This document shows positions 8,297-17,777 of a DNA stretch of 64,000 nucleotides, in pieces. The first letter of the stretch is position 1. Each line of letters starts with the position of its first letter. The stretch is from the NCBI RefSeq assembly GCF_013408245.1, contig NZ_JACBYS010000002.1:744001-808000 (forward strand), read 5' to 3'. Below the pieces are notes generated by a model, which ran no database searches, was not told the DNA's origin, and worked only from the letters and a program-made list of their open reading frames with translations. The position numbers were made by a program, and so were the translations under genes. The DNA is from Duganella sp. 1224. GTDB taxonomy: Bacteria; Pseudomonadota; Gammaproteobacteria; Burkholderiales; Burkholderiaceae_D.

Positions 8297-9211
8297 ATGT
8301 CTATCCTGCTCTCTTTTCGCCGCCTCGGCGCGCGCCTGCGCGCGGCCAGCCCGCGCAGCATCGCGGCCGGCGCCGCCGTGCTGATCGCCGCGATTTTCCT
8401 GCTCGATGTCGGCAGCGGCCCGACCATTTCCTTTGGCCTGTTTTACACGCTGGCGGTGGTGCTGGTGGCGTGGCGGCTCGGCCCCGGCGCCACCGCGCTG
8501 GCGGTGCTGGGCGCCAGCGTCGCCCGCGTGGCCGATTTTTATCTGACGCGCCACCACGACAGCCCGCCGATGCTGGTCTACGATCTGCTGCAGAGCGCGG
8601 CCGGCTACGGCCTGGCGGCGCTGCTGGCGTGGCAGGGCCGGCTGCTGTTCGAGCGCACCGCCCGCCATGCGCGCAGCTTCCAGCGCCAGGCGCGCCGCGA
8701 ACGGCGCCGGCGCCGGCTGGAGTCGACCATCCGCCGCGCGGTGCTGGCCGATGTGCCGGCCATCATCGCGCTGACCAACGCCGGCGGCGAGGATGGCGCC
8801 TTCGACCAGCGCGTGCAGGACGCCGTGCACCAGGCGGCGCTGAGCAACAGCTTCAGCCAGGGCATCATCGAGGGCGCGGCCCTGCGCGACGTCTGGCACG
8901 GCGGCCAGACCGTGGTGCCGATCGAGTTCTGGGTATCCGAGATCGATGGCCAGCTGGCGGCCTACATGATGGTGCTGGGCCTGGACGGCAACAAGGGGCC
9001 GGAGCGCGAGCTGCACGCGCTGGCGGTGGCGCCGGCGCAGCGCGGCGCCGGCCTGGGATCGGTGATGGTGAATTTCTTCTGCACCCGCTACCAGCAGCGG
9101 CGGCTGGTGGTGGCCAGCAAGGCCGGCTCGCAAATGATGCAGATGTTGCAGCGCCGCCACTTCCAGCAGCTGAGCAGCGACAAGGGCTATGACATCATGG
9201 TCCGCGACTGA
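8297..9211 (+). CDS. Membrane-anchored GNAT acetyltransferase
   Basis: A 304-residue two-part protein. Residues 22-120 hold about three membrane segments (AAGAAVLIAAIFLLD, LFYTLAVVLVAW, then a helix around YGLAALLAW). An Arg-rich connector (RQARRERRRRRLE) and a C-terminal GNAT domain (about 142-304) follow, with ELHALAVAPAQRGAGLGSVM as the acetyl-CoA-binding loop. The N-terminal membrane part resembles the sensory membrane domains of histidine kinases, which suggests a signal-regulated acetyltransferase. It stands alone and no clear ribosome-binding site is seen. I recognise no characterised relative. Confidence 0.7.
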   Translation: MSILLSFRRLGARLRAASPRSIAAGAAVLIAAIFLLDVGSGPTISFGLFYTLAVVLVAWRLGPGATALAVLGASVARVADFYLTRHHDSPPMLVYDLLQSAAGYGLAALLAWQGRLLFERTARHARSFQRQARRERRRRRLESTIRRAVLADVPAIIALTNAGGEDGAFDQRVQDAVHQAALSNSFSQGIIEGAALRDVWHGGQTVVPIEFWVSEIDGQLAAYMMVLGLDGNKGPERELHALAVAPAQRGAGLGSVMVNFFCTRYQQRRLVVASKAGSQMMQMLQRRHFQQLSSDKGYDIMVRD

Positions 9212-9256
9212 AGCCGCCGCCCGGCCAACAGGGGTCTGCCCCCGCAGCTGCGGCGC

Positions 9257-9964
9257 TCATGCGGGCAGCTGCAGGCGGTAGCCGACCGCGGTTTCAGTCA
9301 GCAGGTAGCGCGGCTGGGTCGGGTCCTGCTCCAGCTTGTGGCGCAGGTGGCCCATGTAGATCCGCAGGTAGTGGCCGTTTTCCGACTGCGACGGCCCCCA
9401 CACCGCGCGCAGCAGCTGCGGGTTGCTCATCACCCGCCCGGCGTTCGCCACCAGCACCGCCAGCAGCCGGTATTCGGTTGGCGTCAGGTGCACGTGTTCG
9501 CCGCCGCGCGTGACGCGCCGGTGCTGCAGGTCGACCGCCACCTCGCCAAAGCGCACCATCCCGCCTTGGTCGGCGGCCGGCTGGCGCTGCCGGCGCAGCG
9601 TGGCGCGCACCCGCGCCAGCAGTTCGCCGACGCCAAACGGCTTGCTCAGGTAATCGTCGGCGCCGGCGTCCAGTGCGCGGATTTTGTCGGCCTCGTTGAC
9701 GCGCGCCGACAGCACGATCACCGGCACCGACGACCATTTGCGCAGGTCGGTGACGAAGTCGATGCCGTCGCCGTCCGGCAGGCCGAGGTCGAGCACGATC
9801 AGGTCGGGCTTGCGGGTGCCGGCGTCGATCAGGCCGCGCTGCAGGCCGCCGGCTTCAAACACTTGCCAGCCCTCCTCTTCCAGCGCGGCGCGCACGAAGC
9901 GGCGGATTTGCGGTTCGTCTTCGACCAGCAGGGCAGTCGGGGCGGTCGCGGCATGATCAGTCAT
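9257..9964 (-). CDS. kdpE: Response regulator KdpE
   Basis: A 235-residue OmpR/PhoB-type regulator. The receiver domain spans about 10-125, with the acidic pair in LLVEDE, the phosphate-accepting Asp59 in LIVLDLGLPDGDG and the conserved Lys in DDYLSKPFG. The C-terminal winged helix (about 140-235) has the TPTEYRLLAVLVANAGRV and HYLRIYMGHLRHKLE signatures. When phosphorylated by KdpD it activates kdp transcription. The ATG at 9964 overlaps the end of kdpD by eight bases, so the two are translated together. The longer frame upstream of this ATG is only kdpD read out of frame. Confidence 0.95.
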   Translation of the reverse strand: MTDHAATAPTALLVEDEPQIRRFVRAALEEEGWQVFEAGGLQRGLIDAGTRKPDLIVLDLGLPDGDGIDFVTDLRKWSSVPVIVLSARVNEADKIRALDAGADDYLSKPFGVGELLARVRATLRRQRQPAADQGGMVRFGEVAVDLQHRRVTRGGEHVHLTPTEYRLLAVLVANAGRVMSNPQLLRAVWGPSQSENGHYLRIYMGHLRHKLEQDPTQPRYLLTETAVGYRLQLPA

Positions 9965-12800
9965 GGGGTTCCTCGTCCGGCATCGCCGGTGGTGTGCCAA
10001 GCGGCAGCGTGAAGGTGAAGGCGGCGCCGCCGGCGGCGCCGCGGCCGGCGCGGATCTGGCCGCCATGCGCCTCGACGATGGCGCGGCAGATCGCCAGCCC
10101 CAGGCCGACGCCGGGCTTGGCCGATTCGCGCTCGCCGCGGGTGAATTTTTCAAACAGCGCCTCCTCGCGCCCGGCCGGCAGGCCGGGGCCGTCGTCGCTG
10201 ACGGTGATGGCGATCCAGGCGCCGTGCAGCGCCGCGCCGATCGCAATGTGGGCGCCGGCCGGCGTGTATTTGGCGGCGTTTTCCAGCAGGTTGGCCAGCA
10301 CCCGCTCGATCAGCACGGCGTCGTAGTGCAGCAGCGGCAGGTCGGCCGGCAGCTGGGTGCTGACGTGGTGCGCCCGCAGCGTGGCGCCGCTGGCGCGCAG
10401 CGCGCTGCCGACCACTTCTTCCAGCGGCTGCCATTGCAGATTGAATTTGACTTCGCCGCTCTGGATGCGCGCCATGTCGAGCAGGTTGGCCACCATGGTG
10501 CTCATGCGCAGCGCCTCGTCGTGCAGCGCGCGCGCCACGTCCTGCTGGGCGTCGCTGAGCGCCGGCCGTGAGCCGGCCAGCGATTCGGACAGGCCAACCA
10601 GCGAGGTCAGCGGGGTGCGCAGGTCGTGCGACAGCGCCGCCAGCAGCGAGTTGCGCAGCCGCTCGGATTCCATGCTGACCAGCGCGCTCTGGGCGACGTC
10701 GATGTAGTGCACCCGCTCCAGCGCGATGGCGGCCAGCGCGGCGAAGGTGTCGATCTGCTGGCGCTGCTCCGGGATCAGGATCCAGCGCCGCTGCTGCGGC
10801 TCGATCGCCAGCACGCCGCGGGTGCGCATCGGCGCCACCAGCGGCAGGTAAAAGATGCGGCTGGCCGGCAGGGTGCCGGTGCCGAGGCCGGCCGGTTCGG
10901 CGCGGTCGTAGGCCCATTGGGCGATGCCGGTGTCGAGCACCGACAGGTGCGCGCGGCTGGCGCTGTCGGCCATCAGGTTGGCGCGCTCGAACGGCGGCAG
11001 CTGCAGCCGGCCAGCGTCGTCCGGCAGCAGCAGCGTGGCGCGCGCGCGGAAGGCGTGCTGGATCACGCGCTGGGTGCTGTCGAAGATTTGCTCGGTTTGC
11101 AGGGCGCCGGACAGTTCGCGGGCAAATTCGTACAGCGCCCGCGCGCGCCGCTCGCGCTGCGCGGCCACCCGCGCCTGGAAGCGCAGGCCGGCCGTCAGGT
11201 GGCCGGTGATCAGGCCCACCGCCAGCATCACCACGAAGGTGATCACGTACTGGAAGTCGCTGACGGCCAGCGTGAAGCGCGGCGGCACGAAGAAGAAGTC
11301 GAAGCTGGCGACGCTGACGCAAGTCGCCAGCACCGACGGCCCGCGGCCGTGGCGCACCGCCACCAGCACCACCACCAGCAGGAACAGCATGGCGATGTTG
11401 GCCAGGTCCAGCCAGGCCAGCAGCGGCGTCGCGATCAGCGCGGTGGCGAGGCTGGCCGCGGCGGCCACCAGGTAGCCGGTGGCGCGGCGGCGCTGGGCGG
11501 CGCTGGCGGCGTCAGCATCGGCATCGGCCGCGGCGTCGGCCTCGCTGCGGGCCGCGCCATCGACGCCGCCCCAGTTGCCCGCGCTGGCCGCGCTGCTCGA
11601 CGCGGCATCGTCGGCCGCGGCCGCGCGCGCGCTGGCCGGCTGCCGGCGCGGGGTGCCGATTTCGATCAGGTCGAGGTCGGGCGCCTGCTGTGCCAGCCGT
11701 TTCAGGTGCGGTGTGCGCCACGGCTGCGGCCAGACGGTGCGGTGCGCGCGGCCCAGCACCAGCTTGGACAGATTATGGCTGCGTGCGTAGTCCAGCGCGG
11801 CGGCAGCGATGTCGGCGCCGGACAGCACCGCGGTGCTGGCGCCGAGGTCTTCGGCCAGCTTGAGGTGTTTGAGGATCTGTTCGCGCTGCGCCGCCGGCAG
11901 CCGCTGCAGCGCCGGCGTTTCGACGTACACCGCGTGCCAGCCGGTGCCCAGCTGGCTGGCCAGGCGCGCCGTGCTGCGCACCGTGTGCTCGCCGTCGGCG
12001 CGCGGGCCGACGCAGGCCAGCAGCGCGGCGCCGGTCTTCCAGATGTCGGCAATCGATTTTTCGACCCGGTAGGCGCGGACGTCGTCTTCGACGCGGTCGG
12101 CAGTGCGGCGCAAGGCCAGTTCGCGCAGCGCGATCAGGTTGCCTTTGCGGAAGAAGTTCCTGGAGGCGCGTTCGGCTTGCGCCGCCTGGTAGACCTTGCC
12201 GCTTTGCAGGCGCGCCAGCAGTTCGTCGGCCGGCAGGTCGACCAGCACCACTTCGTCGGCCTGGTCGAACACGGTGTCGGGCACGGTTTCGGCGACACGG
12301 ATGCCGGTGATGCCGCCCACCACGTCGTTCAGGCTTTCCAGATGCTGCACGTTGACGGTGGTGAGCACGTCGATGCCGGCGTCCAGCAGTTCTTCGACGT
12401 CTTGCCAGCGCTTCGGATGGCGCGAGCCGGGCGCGTTGCTGTGCGCCAGTTCGTCCATCAGGATCAAGGGCGGCTGGGCCGCCAGCGCGCCATCGAGGTC
12501 GAACTCGGCGATCTGTTTGCCACGGTAGGCGACCTGGCGGGGCGCCAGCAGCGGCAGCCCGGCCAGCATGGCGGCGGTGTCGGCGCGGCCGTGGGTTTCC
12601 ACCACGCCGACCAGCACCGGCTGGCCGTCGGCCTGCAGTTTGCGGGCGGCGGCCAGCATGGCGTAGGTTTTGCCGACGCCGGCCGAGGCGCCGAAGTAGA
12701 TCCGCAGCTTGCCGCGCGCGGCCTTGCGTTCCTGTGCCTGCACCTGCGCCAGCAGCGCATCGGGGTCGGGTCGGACGGAATCGTGGGGGAACAGGGCCAT
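9957..12800 (-). CDS. kdpD: Sensor histidine kinase KdpD
   Basis: A 947-residue membrane sensor kinase. The N-terminal KdpD domain has Walker A GASAGVGKTYAM at 37-48 and is followed by a universal-stress-like domain. An Ala/Asp-rich linker leads to four membrane segments (LATALIATPLLAWLDL onward), then a GAF-like region. The transmitter has phospho-acceptor His725 in LSHDLRTPL and the ATP-binding boxes NLLENAAKYTP, VSDDGPGLP and GVGLGLAICRAI. It senses K+ limitation or ionic stress and phosphorylates KdpE. It starts 15 bases after kdpC. Length and domain order are normal for the family. Confidence 0.95.
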   Translation of the reverse strand: MALFPHDSVRPDPDALLAQVQAQERKAARGKLRIYFGASAGVGKTYAMLAAARKLQADGQPVLVGVVETHGRADTAAMLAGLPLLAPRQVAYRGKQIAEFDLDGALAAQPPLILMDELAHSNAPGSRHPKRWQDVEELLDAGIDVLTTVNVQHLESLNDVVGGITGIRVAETVPDTVFDQADEVVLVDLPADELLARLQSGKVYQAAQAERASRNFFRKGNLIALRELALRRTADRVEDDVRAYRVEKSIADIWKTGAALLACVGPRADGEHTVRSTARLASQLGTGWHAVYVETPALQRLPAAQREQILKHLKLAEDLGASTAVLSGADIAAAALDYARSHNLSKLVLGRAHRTVWPQPWRTPHLKRLAQQAPDLDLIEIGTPRRQPASARAAAADDAASSSAASAGNWGGVDGAARSEADAAADADADAASAAQRRRATGYLVAAAASLATALIATPLLAWLDLANIAMLFLLVVVLVAVRHGRGPSVLATCVSVASFDFFFVPPRFTLAVSDFQYVITFVVMLAVGLITGHLTAGLRFQARVAAQRERRARALYEFARELSGALQTEQIFDSTQRVIQHAFRARATLLLPDDAGRLQLPPFERANLMADSASRAHLSVLDTGIAQWAYDRAEPAGLGTGTLPASRIFYLPLVAPMRTRGVLAIEPQQRRWILIPEQRQQIDTFAALAAIALERVHYIDVAQSALVSMESERLRNSLLAALSHDLRTPLTSLVGLSESLAGSRPALSDAQQDVARALHDEALRMSTMVANLLDMARIQSGEVKFNLQWQPLEEVVGSALRASGATLRAHHVSTQLPADLPLLHYDAVLIERVLANLLENAAKYTPAGAHIAIGAALHGAWIAITVSDDGPGLPAGREEALFEKFTRGERESAKPGVGLGLAICRAIVEAHGGQIRAGRGAAGGAAFTFTLPLGTPPAMPDEEPHD

Positions 12801-12815
12801 GCGCGGATTGTACCC

Positions 12816-13427
12816 TTAGCCGTGGTCCGGCGGGGTGGCCATATGCGCCGCCCGGTCCAGCGCCAGGTTCAGCGCCAGGACATTGACGCGGCTTTCACCG
12901 AAGAAGCCGAACCACTGTTTCTGCTGCTCGCGGGCGATCAGCGCCAGCACCTGCTCGCTGCTGACGCGGCGCGCGGCAGCGATGCGGCCGGCCTGGTAAC
13001 GGGCGGCGGCCAGGCTGATCTCGGGATCGAGGCCGCTGGCCGAAGCAGTCACCAGGTCGACCGGGATCGCTGCGCTGTTGTGGACGCCCACCGCGGCGTC
13101 GGCAGCGTGCAGCGCGTCGATGCGGCCTTTGACGGCGTCGATCAGGGCCGGGTTGGTCGGCCCCTGGTTGGCGCCGCTCGAGCCGCTGGCGTTGTTGGGC
13201 ATCGGCGCGGTGGCCGACGGCCGGCTCCAGAAGTACTGCGGCGAGGTGAAGGCCTGGCCGATCAGCGCCGAGCCGACCACTTTGCCGTTGACGCTGACCA
13301 GGCTGCCATTGGCCTGGTCGGCGAAGGCGGTCTGGCCGATGCCGCTGACGGCCAGCGGGTAGATGACGCCGCAGAGCACGGTCAGTGCGGCGAAGATGGT
13401 GAGGGCGGGACGCAGTTGCGATGCCAT
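12816..13427 (-). CDS. kdpC: K+-transporting ATPase subunit KdpC
   Basis: A 203-residue single-span membrane subunit. One N-terminal membrane helix (LTIFAALTVLCGVIYPLAVS) is followed by an extracytoplasmic domain containing YFWSRPSAT, NPALIDAVKGRIDAL and VDLVTASASGLDPEISLAAA, all conserved KdpC motifs. KdpC stabilises the KdpAB complex and raises ATP affinity. It lies 43 bases downstream of kdpB and just upstream of kdpD. Confidence 0.96.
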   Translation of the reverse strand: MASQLRPALTIFAALTVLCGVIYPLAVSGIGQTAFADQANGSLVSVNGKVVGSALIGQAFTSPQYFWSRPSATAPMPNNASGSSGANQGPTNPALIDAVKGRIDALHAADAAVGVHNSAAIPVDLVTASASGLDPEISLAAARYQAGRIAAARRVSSEQVLALIAREQQKQWFGFFGESRVNVLALNLALDRAAHMATPPDHG

Positions 13428-13470
13428 GGGAACTCCTTGCTGCCCCCTCGTCCAGCGAGGGGGCGTGAGA

Positions 13471-15594
13471 TTAAACGAGGTTGAGGGCGGCCAGCAGCAG
13501 ATCGATGGCCTTGATGCCGATGAACGGCAGGATGATGCCGCCGACGCCGTACAGCAGCAGGTTGCGGCGCAGCAGCGCCACCGCGCCGATGGCCCGGTAT
13601 GGCACGCCTTTCAGTGCCAGCGGGATCAGCACCATGATGATCAGGGCGTTGAAGATCACCGCCGACATGATCGCCGAGGCCGGGCTGGCCAGTTGCATGA
13701 TGTCGAGCGCCTTCAGCTGCGGGTAGGTGCCGACAAACGCCGCCGGGATGATGGCAAAGTATTTGGCGATGTCGTTCGAGATCGAGAACGTCGTCAGCGA
13801 GCCGCGCGTCATCAGCATCTGTTTGCCGATTTCAACGATTTCCAGCAGCTTGGTCGGGTTCGAATCGAGATCGACCATGTTGCCGGCCTCCTTGGCGGCC
13901 TGGGTGCCGGAGTTCATCGCCACCGCGACGTCGGCCTGGGCCAGCGCCGGGGCGTCGTTGGTGCCGTCGCCGGTCATCGCCACCAGCCGGCCTTCGGCCT
14001 GGTAGCTGCGGATCAACTTGAGCTTGTCTTCCGGCGTGGCTTCGGCCAGGAAGTCGTCGACGCCGGCTTCGGCGGCGATGGCGGCGGCGGTCAGCTTGTT
14101 GTCGCCGGTGATCATCACGGTCTTGATGCCCATGCGGCGCAGTTCGGCAAAGCGTTCCTTGATGCCGCCCTTGACGATGTCTTTCAGTTCGACCACGCCC
14201 ATCACGCGGTCGCCATCGACCACCACCAGCGGCGTGCTGCCGCGACGCGCTATATCGTCGACGCTGCGGGCGATTTCGTTCGGATACGGCTGGCCCAGCG
14301 CGGCGACATACTGGCGCACGGTGTCGGCCGCGCCCTTGCGCACGGCGCGTACCGTGCCATCCGCGCCCGGCAGGTCGATGCCGGACATGCGGGTTTGCGC
14401 GGTGAACGGCACGAAGGTGGCGTTCAGCGACGCCATTTCGCGTTCGCGGATGTTGAACTTTTGCTTGGCCAGCACCACGATGCTGCGGCCTTCCGGCGTG
14501 TCGTCGGCCAGCGAGGCCAGTTGCGCGACGTCCGCCAGTTGCTGTTCGCTGACGCCCGGCGCCGGCACGAAGCTCGAGGCCTGGCGGTTGCCCAGCGTGA
14601 TGGTGCCGGTTTTATCCAGCAGCAGCACGTCGACGTCGCCGGCGGCTTCCACCGCGCGGCCCGAGGTGGCGATCACGTTGGCCTGCATCATGCGGCTCAT
14701 GCCGGCCACGCCGATCGCGCTCAGCAGGCCGCCAATGGTGGTCGGGATCAGGCACACCAGCAAGGCGATCAGCACGGTGATGCTGACCGGCGTGCCGGCG
14801 CCGGCGGCGCCGACCGAGAACAGCGAGAACGGCAGCAGGGTCACGGTGACGATCAGGAACACGATGGTCAGCGCCACCAGCAAAATCGTCAGGGCGATCT
14901 CGTTCGGGGTTTTCTGGCGCTTGGCGCCCTCCACCATCGAGATCATGCGGTCGAGGAAGGTTTCGCCCGGATTGGCGGTGACGCGCACCACCAGCCAGTC
15001 CGACAGCACGCGGGTGCCGCCGGTGACGGAGGAAAAGTCGCCGCCCGATTCGCGGATCACCGGCGCCGATTCGCCGGTGATGGCGCTTTCGTCGACCGAG
15101 GCCACGCCTTCGATCACTTCGCCGTCGATCGGAATGACGTCGCCTGCTTCGACCAGAATGTAATGGCCCTTGCGCAGGTCCAGCGCCGGCTGCGGCAGCC
15201 AGGTGGTGCCGTGCTTCGGCGTCGCCAGCTTTTTGGCGGTGACGGTCTGCTTCAGGCTGCGCAGCGAGGCCGCCTGCGCCTTGCTGCGGCCCTCGGCCAG
15301 CGCTTCGGCGAAGTTGGCGAACAGCACCGTGAACCACAGCCAGACGGCGGTGGCGGCGATGAAGCCGAACGGCGCTTCGCCGTGGCCGCTTAGCGCCTGC
15401 GCCGCCAGCAGGGTGGTGATGATGCTGCCGACGTAGACCACGAACATCACCGGGCTGCGCAACTGGGTGCGCGGATGCAGCTTGCGGAACGAGTCGGCAA
15501 TCGCCGGCACCACCAACTGGGAGTCAAACATGCGCAGTTTGCGGGCGGGCGGATTGGTGAACAAGGTCGCCTCTTTTTGAGTAGCTTGTGACAT
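13471..15594 (-). CDS. kdpB: K+-transporting P-type ATPase subunit KdpB
   Basis: A 707-residue P-type ATPase (class IA). Asp327 in [13 protein letters not shown] is the residue phosphorylated in the cycle, TGES at 173-176 is the actuator loop (its Ser is the inhibitory phosphorylation site in E. coli), and [19 protein letters not shown] and [18 protein letters not shown] close the catalytic domain. It couples ATP hydrolysis to K+ uptake through KdpA. The gap to kdpA is nine bases. The length is a little above E. coli KdpB (682), mostly at the N-terminus. Confidence 0.97.
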   Translation of the reverse strand: MSQATQKEATLFTNPPARKLRMFDSQLVVPAIADSFRKLHPRTQLRSPVMFVVYVGSIITTLLAAQALSGHGEAPFGFIAATAVWLWFTVLFANFAEALAEGRSKAQAASLRSLKQTVTAKKLATPKHGTTWLPQPALDLRKGHYILVEAGDVIPIDGEVIEGVASVDESAITGESAPVIRESGGDFSSVTGGTRVLSDWLVVRVTANPGETFLDRMISMVEGAKRQKTPNEIALTILLVALTIVFLIVTVTLLPFSLFSVGAAGAGTPVSITVLIALLVCLIPTTIGGLLSAIGVAGMSRMMQANVIATSGRAVEAAGDVDVLLLDKTGTITLGNRQASSFVPAPGVSEQQLADVAQLASLADDTPEGRSIVVLAKQKFNIREREMASLNATFVPFTAQTRMSGIDLPGADGTVRAVRKGAADTVRQYVAALGQPYPNEIARSVDDIARRGSTPLVVVDGDRVMGVVELKDIVKGGIKERFAELRRMGIKTVMITGDNKLTAAAIAAEAGVDDFLAEATPEDKLKLIRSYQAEGRLVAMTGDGTNDAPALAQADVAVAMNSGTQAAKEAGNMVDLDSNPTKLLEIVEIGKQMLMTRGSLTTFSISNDIAKYFAIIPAAFVGTYPQLKALDIMQLASPASAIMSAVIFNALIIMVLIPLALKGVPYRAIGAVALLRRNLLLYGVGGIILPFIGIKAIDLLLAALNLV

Positions 15595-15603
15595 GGTAAT
15601 TCC

Positions 15604-17406
15604 TTATTTGGCAAACAGCTGCAGGTGTTCGACGACCGGGCCCAGTGCCAGTGCCGGCACGTAGTTCAGCACCCCGACCAGCACCACCACGCCGCACAGC
15701 AGGCCGATGAACATGCCGCCGTGGGTCGGCATGGTGCCGGCGTTGGCGTCGAGGCGCTGCTTGCCGGCCAGCGAGCCGGCGATCGCCAGGATCGGCACGA
15801 TCATGGCGAAGCGGCCAAACCACATGGCCACCGCCAGCATGCTGTTGTAGAACGGCGTGTTGGCCGACAGGCCGGCAAACGCCGAGCCGTTGTTGTTGGC
15901 GGCCGAGCTGAAGGCGTACAGGATTTCCGAGAAGCCGTGGGCGCCGGGGTTGGCGATGCCGGCCTTGCCGGCGTCGCACAGCACGGCGATGGCGGTGCCG
16001 GCCAGCACCAGCGTCGGCGTCACCAGGATGGCGATCGAGGTCATCTTCATTTCATAGGCCTGGATTTTCTTGCCCAGATATTCCGGCGTGCGGCCGATCA
16101 TCAGGCCGGCGATGAAGACCGCCATGATGGCGAACACCAGCATGCCGTACAGGCCGGTGCCGACGCCGCCGAAGATCACTTCGCCGAACTGGATCAGCAG
16201 CATCGGGATCATGCCGCCCAGCGGTGTGAACGAGTCGTGCATGGCGTTGACCGCGCCGCACGAGGCGGCGGTGGTAACGGCCGCGAACAGCGTCGAGGCG
16301 GAGATGCCGAAGCGGGTTTCCTTGCCTTCCATATAGCCCTGGCTCTGGTCGATATTCAGTGCCTGCAGCGCCGGATGGGCGCTCTGCTCGGCGCTCATCA
16401 CCACGCAGGTGCAGAGCACGAACAGCAAGGTCATCGCGCCCAGCACGGCCCAGCCCTGGCGGCGGTCGCCGACCATGCGGCCGAAGGCGAAGCACAGGCC
16501 GGCCGGAATGATGAAGATCGCCAGCATCTGCAGGAAGTTGCTCAGCGCCGTAGGATTTTCATAGGGGTGGGCCGAGTTGGCGTTGAAGAAGCCGCCACCG
16601 TTGGTGCCCAGCATTTTGATCGCTTCCTGCGAGGCCACCGGCCCCATGGCGATGGTTTGCGTGGTGGCGGTCAGCGTTTCGGTGACCGGCTGGCCCTGGG
16701 CGTCCAGCAGCGGCTGGCCGTCGGCGCCGGTTTTAGGCTGGCTATAAGTGACTGGATCGAGCAGTTGCACTTGCTGGTACGGCGAGAAGTTCTGAATCAC
16801 ACCCTGCGCCATCAGCACCACCGCCAGGATCAGCGACAGCGGCAGCAGGATGTACAGGGTCGAGCGCACCAGGTCGACCCAGAAGTTGCCGATCGATTTG
16901 GCCGAGCGCGCGGCGAAGCCGCGGATCAGCGCATAGGCCACGGCAATGCCGGTGGCGGCCGAGAAGAAGTTCTGGCCGGCCAGCACCAGCATCTGGGTCA
17001 GATAGCTCATGGTCTGTTCGCCGCTATAGCCCTGCCAGTTGGTGTTGGCGACAAAGCTGACGGCGGTGTCGAACGCCGAATCCGGCGAGACATTGGCCAT
17101 GGCCTGGGGATTCAGCGGCAGCCAGATTTGCAGGCGCTGCAGCGCGTAGGTGGCCAGCGTGCCGATCACGCTGAACAGCAGCAGCGAGATGGCGTAGGCT
17201 TTCCAGCCCTGGCCTTCTTTCGGGTTGACGCCGGCCAGGCGGTAAATCAGGTTTTCCAGCTTGGCCAGCCAGCCGAAGCCGCGCAGCGGGCTGCTGCCGG
17301 CGGCGCCGGCGTCACCGACGCGCGCCAGCACGATGCCGAGCGGCCAGGCCAGCGCCAGCAGCGCCGCCAGGAACACGATCAGCAGAACGACAGATTGCAT
17401 GCTCAT
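15604..17406 (-). CDS. kdpA: K+-transporting ATPase subunit KdpA
   Basis: A 600-residue K+ channel-like subunit of the superfamily of K+ transporters, with about ten membrane helices. Selectivity-filter loops are visible as [43 protein letters not shown] and [14 protein letters not shown]. The protein holds and passes the K+ ion to the KdpB pump unit. Its ATG overlaps the kdpF stop by one base (TAATG). Length and filters are normal, so it should be functional. Confidence 0.97.
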   Translation of the reverse strand: MSMQSVVLLIVFLAALLALAWPLGIVLARVGDAGAAGSSPLRGFGWLAKLENLIYRLAGVNPKEGQGWKAYAISLLLFSVIGTLATYALQRLQIWLPLNPQAMANVSPDSAFDTAVSFVANTNWQGYSGEQTMSYLTQMLVLAGQNFFSAATGIAVAYALIRGFAARSAKSIGNFWVDLVRSTLYILLPLSLILAVVLMAQGVIQNFSPYQQVQLLDPVTYSQPKTGADGQPLLDAQGQPVTETLTATTQTIAMGPVASQEAIKMLGTNGGGFFNANSAHPYENPTALSNFLQMLAIFIIPAGLCFAFGRMVGDRRQGWAVLGAMTLLFVLCTCVVMSAEQSAHPALQALNIDQSQGYMEGKETRFGISASTLFAAVTTAASCGAVNAMHDSFTPLGGMIPMLLIQFGEVIFGGVGTGLYGMLVFAIMAVFIAGLMIGRTPEYLGKKIQAYEMKMTSIAILVTPTLVLAGTAIAVLCDAGKAGIANPGAHGFSEILYAFSSAANNNGSAFAGLSANTPFYNSMLAVAMWFGRFAMIVPILAIAGSLAGKQRLDANAGTMPTHGGMFIGLLCGVVVLVGVLNYVPALALGPVVEHLQLFAK

Positions 17407-17495
17407 TACAGGTCCTCCGCTTTCAGCAGCGCCACCACCAGATAGACCAGCAGGCCGGCCGACGCCACCGCGCCGATCACATAGAAGGTATTCAT
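17406..17495 (-). CDS. kdpF: K+-transporting ATPase subunit KdpF
   Basis: A 29-residue peptide read from ATG at 17495 to TAA at 17408-17406: [19 protein letters not shown], then [10 protein letters not shown]. This is one membrane helix ending in a charged tail, as in E. coli KdpF, which binds KdpA and stabilises the KdpFABC complex. The stop overlaps the kdpA start by one base, and the start overlaps the stop of the small gene upstream (ATGA). Position, size and hydropathy together make the call secure despite its shortness. Confidence 0.88.
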   Translation of the reverse strand: MNTFYVIGAVASAGLLVYLVVALLKAEDL

Positions 17496-17584
17496 TGTTT
17501 GCCTCCCAGCTTGTCGCAGCCGGCGGCCAGCGCCGCCGTCAGCAGATAAAACAGCACGATTGCGCCGATAAATACGATGTCCAT
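17492..17584 (-). CDS. Small membrane protein leading the kdp operon
   Basis: A 30-residue frame from ATG at 17584 to TGA at 17494-17492. It reads [20 protein letters not shown] followed by [10 protein letters not shown]. This is one hydrophobic helix with a CDKL motif in the tail. GAGGGTG lies just ahead of the start, and the stop overlaps the kdpF start (ATGA), so it is coupled to the pump genes. Small genes of this type sit before kdpF in a number of proteobacteria and are often mislabelled as ATPases. No function is known. It may be an extra pump subunit or a translated leader. Confidence 0.7.
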   Translation of the reverse strand: MDIVFIGAIVLFYLLTAALAAGCDKLGGKQ

Positions 17585-17654
17585 CACACCCTCACAGGTC
17601 TTGTTTTGATAGCCTGAAGGTTAGCCAAATCGGTCTAAAGATTTTGTAAAGACT

Positions 17655-17674
17655 TGCCGGCGGGGTGTAAACAA
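17655..17674 (-). promoter_or_regulatory. KdpE-box-like site upstream of the kdp operon
   Basis: On the minus strand the region reads TTGTTTACACCCCGCCGGC. From memory, this closely matches the TTTACACCCCGCC half of the E. coli KdpE site. It sits about 70 bases ahead of the first kdp-operon start, where an activator should bind. The match is recalled, not computed. Confidence 0.45.
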
Positions 17675-17702
17675 GGCGTAAAAATTTATGTTTTCTTTAC
17701 GC
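17673..17702. promoter_or_regulatory. Inverted repeat between kdp and the dapA-like gene
   Basis: GGCGTAAA (about 17674-17681) pairs with TTTACGCC (about 17695-17702), separated by an AT-rich spacer. It lies next to the KdpE-box-like site in the divergent promoter region and ahead of the dapA-like gene. Either operon could be its target. Confidence 0.35.
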
Positions 17703-17777
17703 CCGGCGGGCCACTCTTTAGAACATTTTTACGGGCGCTTGGCTACGCTGGATCCATCGCAACTACCTCGGACTATC

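Noticed and set aside
10626-13484. Open frame of 952 codons on the plus strand over kdpD and kdpC
   Set aside because: It is antisense to unmistakable kdpD and kdpC, and its product is low-complexity and matches no family.
13855-13880. GGTTCGAATC string resembling a tRNA T-loop
   Set aside because: It is inside kdpB coding sequence, with no cloverleaf possible around it.
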